A stretch of 64,000 bases of DNA from Hymenobacter lapidiphilus (GTDB lineage: Bacteria > Bacteroidota > Bacteroidia > Cytophagales > Hymenobacteraceae): assembly GCF_003417065.2 (NCBI RefSeq), contig NZ_QVLT01000017.1:29929-93928 (forward strand), read 5' to 3'. Under the pieces are notes generated by a model. That model did no database searches and had not been told where the DNA came from. It was given only the letters and a program-made list of their open reading frames with translations. The position numbers and the translations under genes were made by a program. Each line of letters begins with the position of its first letter. Positions within the stretch are counted from its first letter, which is position 1. Below are positions 62,363 to 64,000 of this stretch, in pieces.

Positions 62363-63097
62363 ATGACGCTTCTGTCTCTGTTTCTGCAACTTCAGGTGGG
62401 CGACCCCACAGCAGTGCCTGCTGGCTCGCCCGCGGCCGCCGATTCGGCCGTAACTGCCGCCAACCAGGCCGTAGCCGAGGCCTCGGGCCTCTCGCTGATT
62501 GACCTGATAATAGCCGGTGGCTGGATTATGGTGCCGCTGTTTCTGCTGCTCTTCCTCACGATTTACATCATGCTGGAGCGCTACCTCACCATCCGCAAGG
62601 CCGGAGCCGTGCCCGAGTCGTTTATGCCCGGCATTGGCAACCTGATGGTGAAAGGCGACCTGCAAGGGGCCAAAATGCTGTGTGCCCAGAACCCCACGCC
62701 GCTGGCCCGCATGATTGAGAAAGGCATCCGGCGGGTGGGCCTGCCGCTGAGTGAAATTGAAACCAGCGTGGAAAACGTGGGCAAAATTGAAATTGCCCGC
62801 CTCGAAAAGAACATCAACGTGCTGGGCATCGTGGCCGGCATCGCGCCCATGCTGGGCTTCGTCGGCACAATTATCGGCGTAATCAAGATTTTCTACGCCA
62901 TCAGCTCGACCGGCGACTTTGGTATTGCCCAGATTTCGGGTGGCCTCTACACCAAAATGGTGACCTCGGCGGCCGGCCTCATCATCGGCATCATCGCCCA
63001 CATCGGTTACCACTGGCTCAGCATTATGGTCGAGCGCATGGTGTTCCGCATGGAGCACTCGGCCGTCGAGTTCATGGACATTCTGCAGGACAACTAG
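62363..63097 (+). CDS. exbB: MotA/TolQ/ExbB proton channel protein
   Basis: The 244-residue protein has three transmembrane helices (LIIAGGWIMVPLFLLLFLTIYIML; NVLGIVAGIAPMLGFVGTIIGVI; a third near residue 205) and the family core with GIAPMLGFVGTIIGVIKIF and LYTKMVTSAAGLIIGIIAH. It forms a proton channel with ExbD, driving TonB- or Tol-type work. The adjacent SPOR, barrel and TPR genes suggest a Tol-Pal-like or TonB system (inference). ATG at 62363. Confidence 0.93.
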   Translation: MTLLSLFLQLQVGDPTAVPAGSPAAADSAVTAANQAVAEASGLSLIDLIIAGGWIMVPLFLLLFLTIYIMLERYLTIRKAGAVPESFMPGIGNLMVKGDLQGAKMLCAQNPTPLARMIEKGIRRVGLPLSEIETSVENVGKIEIARLEKNINVLGIVAGIAPMLGFVGTIIGVIKIFYAISSTGDFGIAQISGGLYTKMVTSAAGLIIGIIAHIGYHWLSIMVERMVFRMEHSAVEFMDILQDN

Positions 63098-63104
63098 AAG
63101 TTTT

Positions 63105-63204
63105 GAGCTGTTAGCTAGTAGCTGTTAGCCGTTAGCCTGATGTTCAGGCAACAGGGTAGCAGCTACTGGCTAACAGCTAATAACTCTCAGCTAACAGCTT
63201 AAAA
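63105..63204. repeat. heptamer inverted repeat between exbB and exbD
   Basis: GAGCTGTT-AGCTAGT-AGCTGTT-AGCCGTT-AGCCTGA on the left faces GGCTAAC-AGCTAAT-AACTCTC-AGCTAAC-AGCTT on the right, with GCTAGTAGCTG/CAGCTACTGGC pairing in between. It fills the 108-base gap within an operon; the unit matches that at 18297. Confidence 0.88.
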
Positions 63205-63205
63205 A

Positions 63206-63610
63206 ATGAATCTCAGCCGGCGCCGTAAGCTTTCATCCCACGTCGAGACCAGCTCGATGAACGACATCATGTTCTTCCTGATGCTGTTCTTCCTGATTGT
63301 GTCGACGATGGTGAACCCGAACGTGATTAAGCTCATGCTGCCCAATGCCCGCTCGGGCAAGCAGGCCATGAAGCAGCCCATCACCATTTCGGTTGATGCG
63401 GCCGGCACCTACTTCCTGGACCGTACGCCTATTACGGCCACCGAGCTGGAGCCCGAGCTGGCCCGCCGCATCACCGGCCTCGAAAGCCCCACCGCCGTAC
63501 TACGGGTAGATGCTTCGCTGAACGTTCAGAAACTGGTCGACATCCTCGAAATCGGAAACCGGCTCAAAATCAAAATGGTGATGGCCACCCAGGCCCAGCA
63601 GGGGAAATAA
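63206..63610 (+). CDS. exbD: ExbD/TolR biopolymer transport protein
   Basis: The 134-residue protein has one transmembrane helix near the N-terminus with the key aspartate just before it (SMNDIMFFLMLFFLIVSTMVN), and a periplasmic domain (QPITISVDAAGTYFLDR, VDILEIGNRLKIKMVMAT). The conserved Asp is the proton-carrying residue of the family. It partners with ExbB. Confidence 0.93.
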   Translation: MNLSRRRKLSSHVETSSMNDIMFFLMLFFLIVSTMVNPNVIKLMLPNARSGKQAMKQPITISVDAAGTYFLDRTPITATELEPELARRITGLESPTAVLRVDASLNVQKLVDILEIGNRLKIKMVMATQAQQGK

Positions 63611-63707
63611 TTTTTAGGGCTTAGGTGTTAAGGTTCAGGTTGTTCTAAGACCTGAAATGAAGCCTTCCCAACCAAGCCCTGATACCTAAACCCTAAGCCC
63701 TAACGAA
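63611..63707. repeat. 7-base periodic inverted repeat before the TonB gene
   Basis: TTAGGGC-TTAGGTG-TTAAGGT-TCAGGTT on the left is matched by ATACCTAAACCCTAAGCCCTAA on the right, so TTAGGGCTTAGG pairs with CCTAAGCCCTAA. The right arm reaches seven bases before the start codon at 63708. Confidence 0.85.
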
Positions 63708-64000
63708 ATGGAATACCGCGAAGAACACCGGCGCGAGGCCCTCATCGGAACCGTGCTATTTCACGTGGCCCTGGCGGTGCTGTTCTTTTTCGCCGTGTTC
63801 AAGGGGCCCGACCCACCGCTCGACACCTTGGGGGGTGATGGCGTAGAACTGAACTACGGGGTGGATGAGGTCGGCTCGGGTGATATTCAGAGCCAGGCCC
63901 CGGCAAACGAGTCGAAGAACCGCGAGGACAGCCGCCCGCCCGCCGCCCAGCCCGACCCCACGCCGCCCCAGCCCACCGCCCAACCCGACCCCACGCCCGC
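63708..64000 (+). CDS. TonB-like energy transducer, cut by the window end
   Basis: The frame starts at the ATG at 63708 and runs through the window end without a stop. It begins with a charged N-terminus (EYREEHRREA), then a single transmembrane helix (TVLFHVALAVLFFFAVF), and a region rich in Pro, Gln and Asp (RPPAAQPDPTPPQPTAQ), the layout of TonB and TolA proteins. The C-terminal domain is outside the window. It follows exbB and exbD and most likely works with them. Confidence 0.85.
   Translation, partial: MEYREEHRREALIGTVLFHVALAVLFFFAVFKGPDPPLDTLGGDGVELNYGVDEVGSGDIQSQAPANESKNREDSRPPAAQPDPTPPQPTAQPDPTP

Noticed and set aside
63105..63204. CRISPR-like array between exbB and exbD
   Set aside because: The units are 7 bases, degenerate and without spacers; the whole is an inverted repeat and no cas gene is present.

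Overview
The window is GC-rich chromosomal DNA from a member of the Bacteroidota, most likely Hymenobacter or a close relative in the Hymenobacteraceae (inference from protein character; no search was run). Supporting signs are a short primary sigma factor of about 287 residues, promoters of the TTG-N19-23-TAnnTTTG type, a parE-parC pair of the Bacteroidota topoisomerase IV type, a BshB1 bacillithiol deacetylase, a histone H1-like protein, a START-like protein, HU/SPOR-domain and LptF proteins, and sparse Shine-Dalgarno sequences. No prophage, insertion sequence, integrase, CRISPR array or rRNA was seen; this is mostly core chromosome.

Layout: 1-8.7 kb carries small membrane and lipoproteins, an L,D-transpeptidase, an M48 protease, a lipid kinase, a metallophosphoesterase, a Lon-N-domain protein and MtgA. 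8.9-20.4 kb carries a DUF2183 protein, a second M48 protease, topoisomerase IB, a divergent pair of paralogous lipoproteins with a kinase-like motif, a frameshifted exonuclease/GIY-YIG nuclease, a four-helix-bundle protein and an AI-2E family transporter. 20.6-27.8 kb holds parE-parC and two TPR proteins. 27.9-31.6 kb is the translation cluster thrS-infC-rpmI-rplT. 31.7-38.3 kb has a STAS-like protein, tRNA-Met(CAT), a START-like protein, an LptF/G permease, rpsO, pnp and rpoD. 38.5-48.9 kb has trxB, an M23/LysM endopeptidase, bshB1, a membrane protein, accC, a serine-palmitoyltransferase-like enzyme, a histone H1-like protein, tyrS and holA. 49-55.6 kb is more accessory: an ATP-grasp protein with a small partner, a fused alpha/beta hydrolase, and an AraC regulator followed by a luciferase-like protein and an NmrA-type reductase. 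55.8-64 kb is an envelope cluster: a giant TPR protein, an outer-membrane barrel, an HU/SPOR protein, ExbB, ExbD and a TonB-like protein cut by the window end.

The most unusual feature is the intergenic DNA. Five or six long imperfect palindromes share ends of the form GTCATNCTGAGC/GCTCAGNATGAC, while their inner arms differ in sequence but remain paired. A second class is built from degenerate 7- or 8-base units (AGCTGTT-like, CCCTAAR-like, TGAATGAG), often as inverted repeats and often touching start codons. One of these, (CCCCTAA)3, is telomere-like and could form a G-quadruplex on the minus strand. Other notable points are an infC that must start at ATA behind a strong Shine-Dalgarno sequence, several likely TTG starts, and the divergent kinase-like lipoprotein pair, which is the best candidate here for an uncharacterised protein family.
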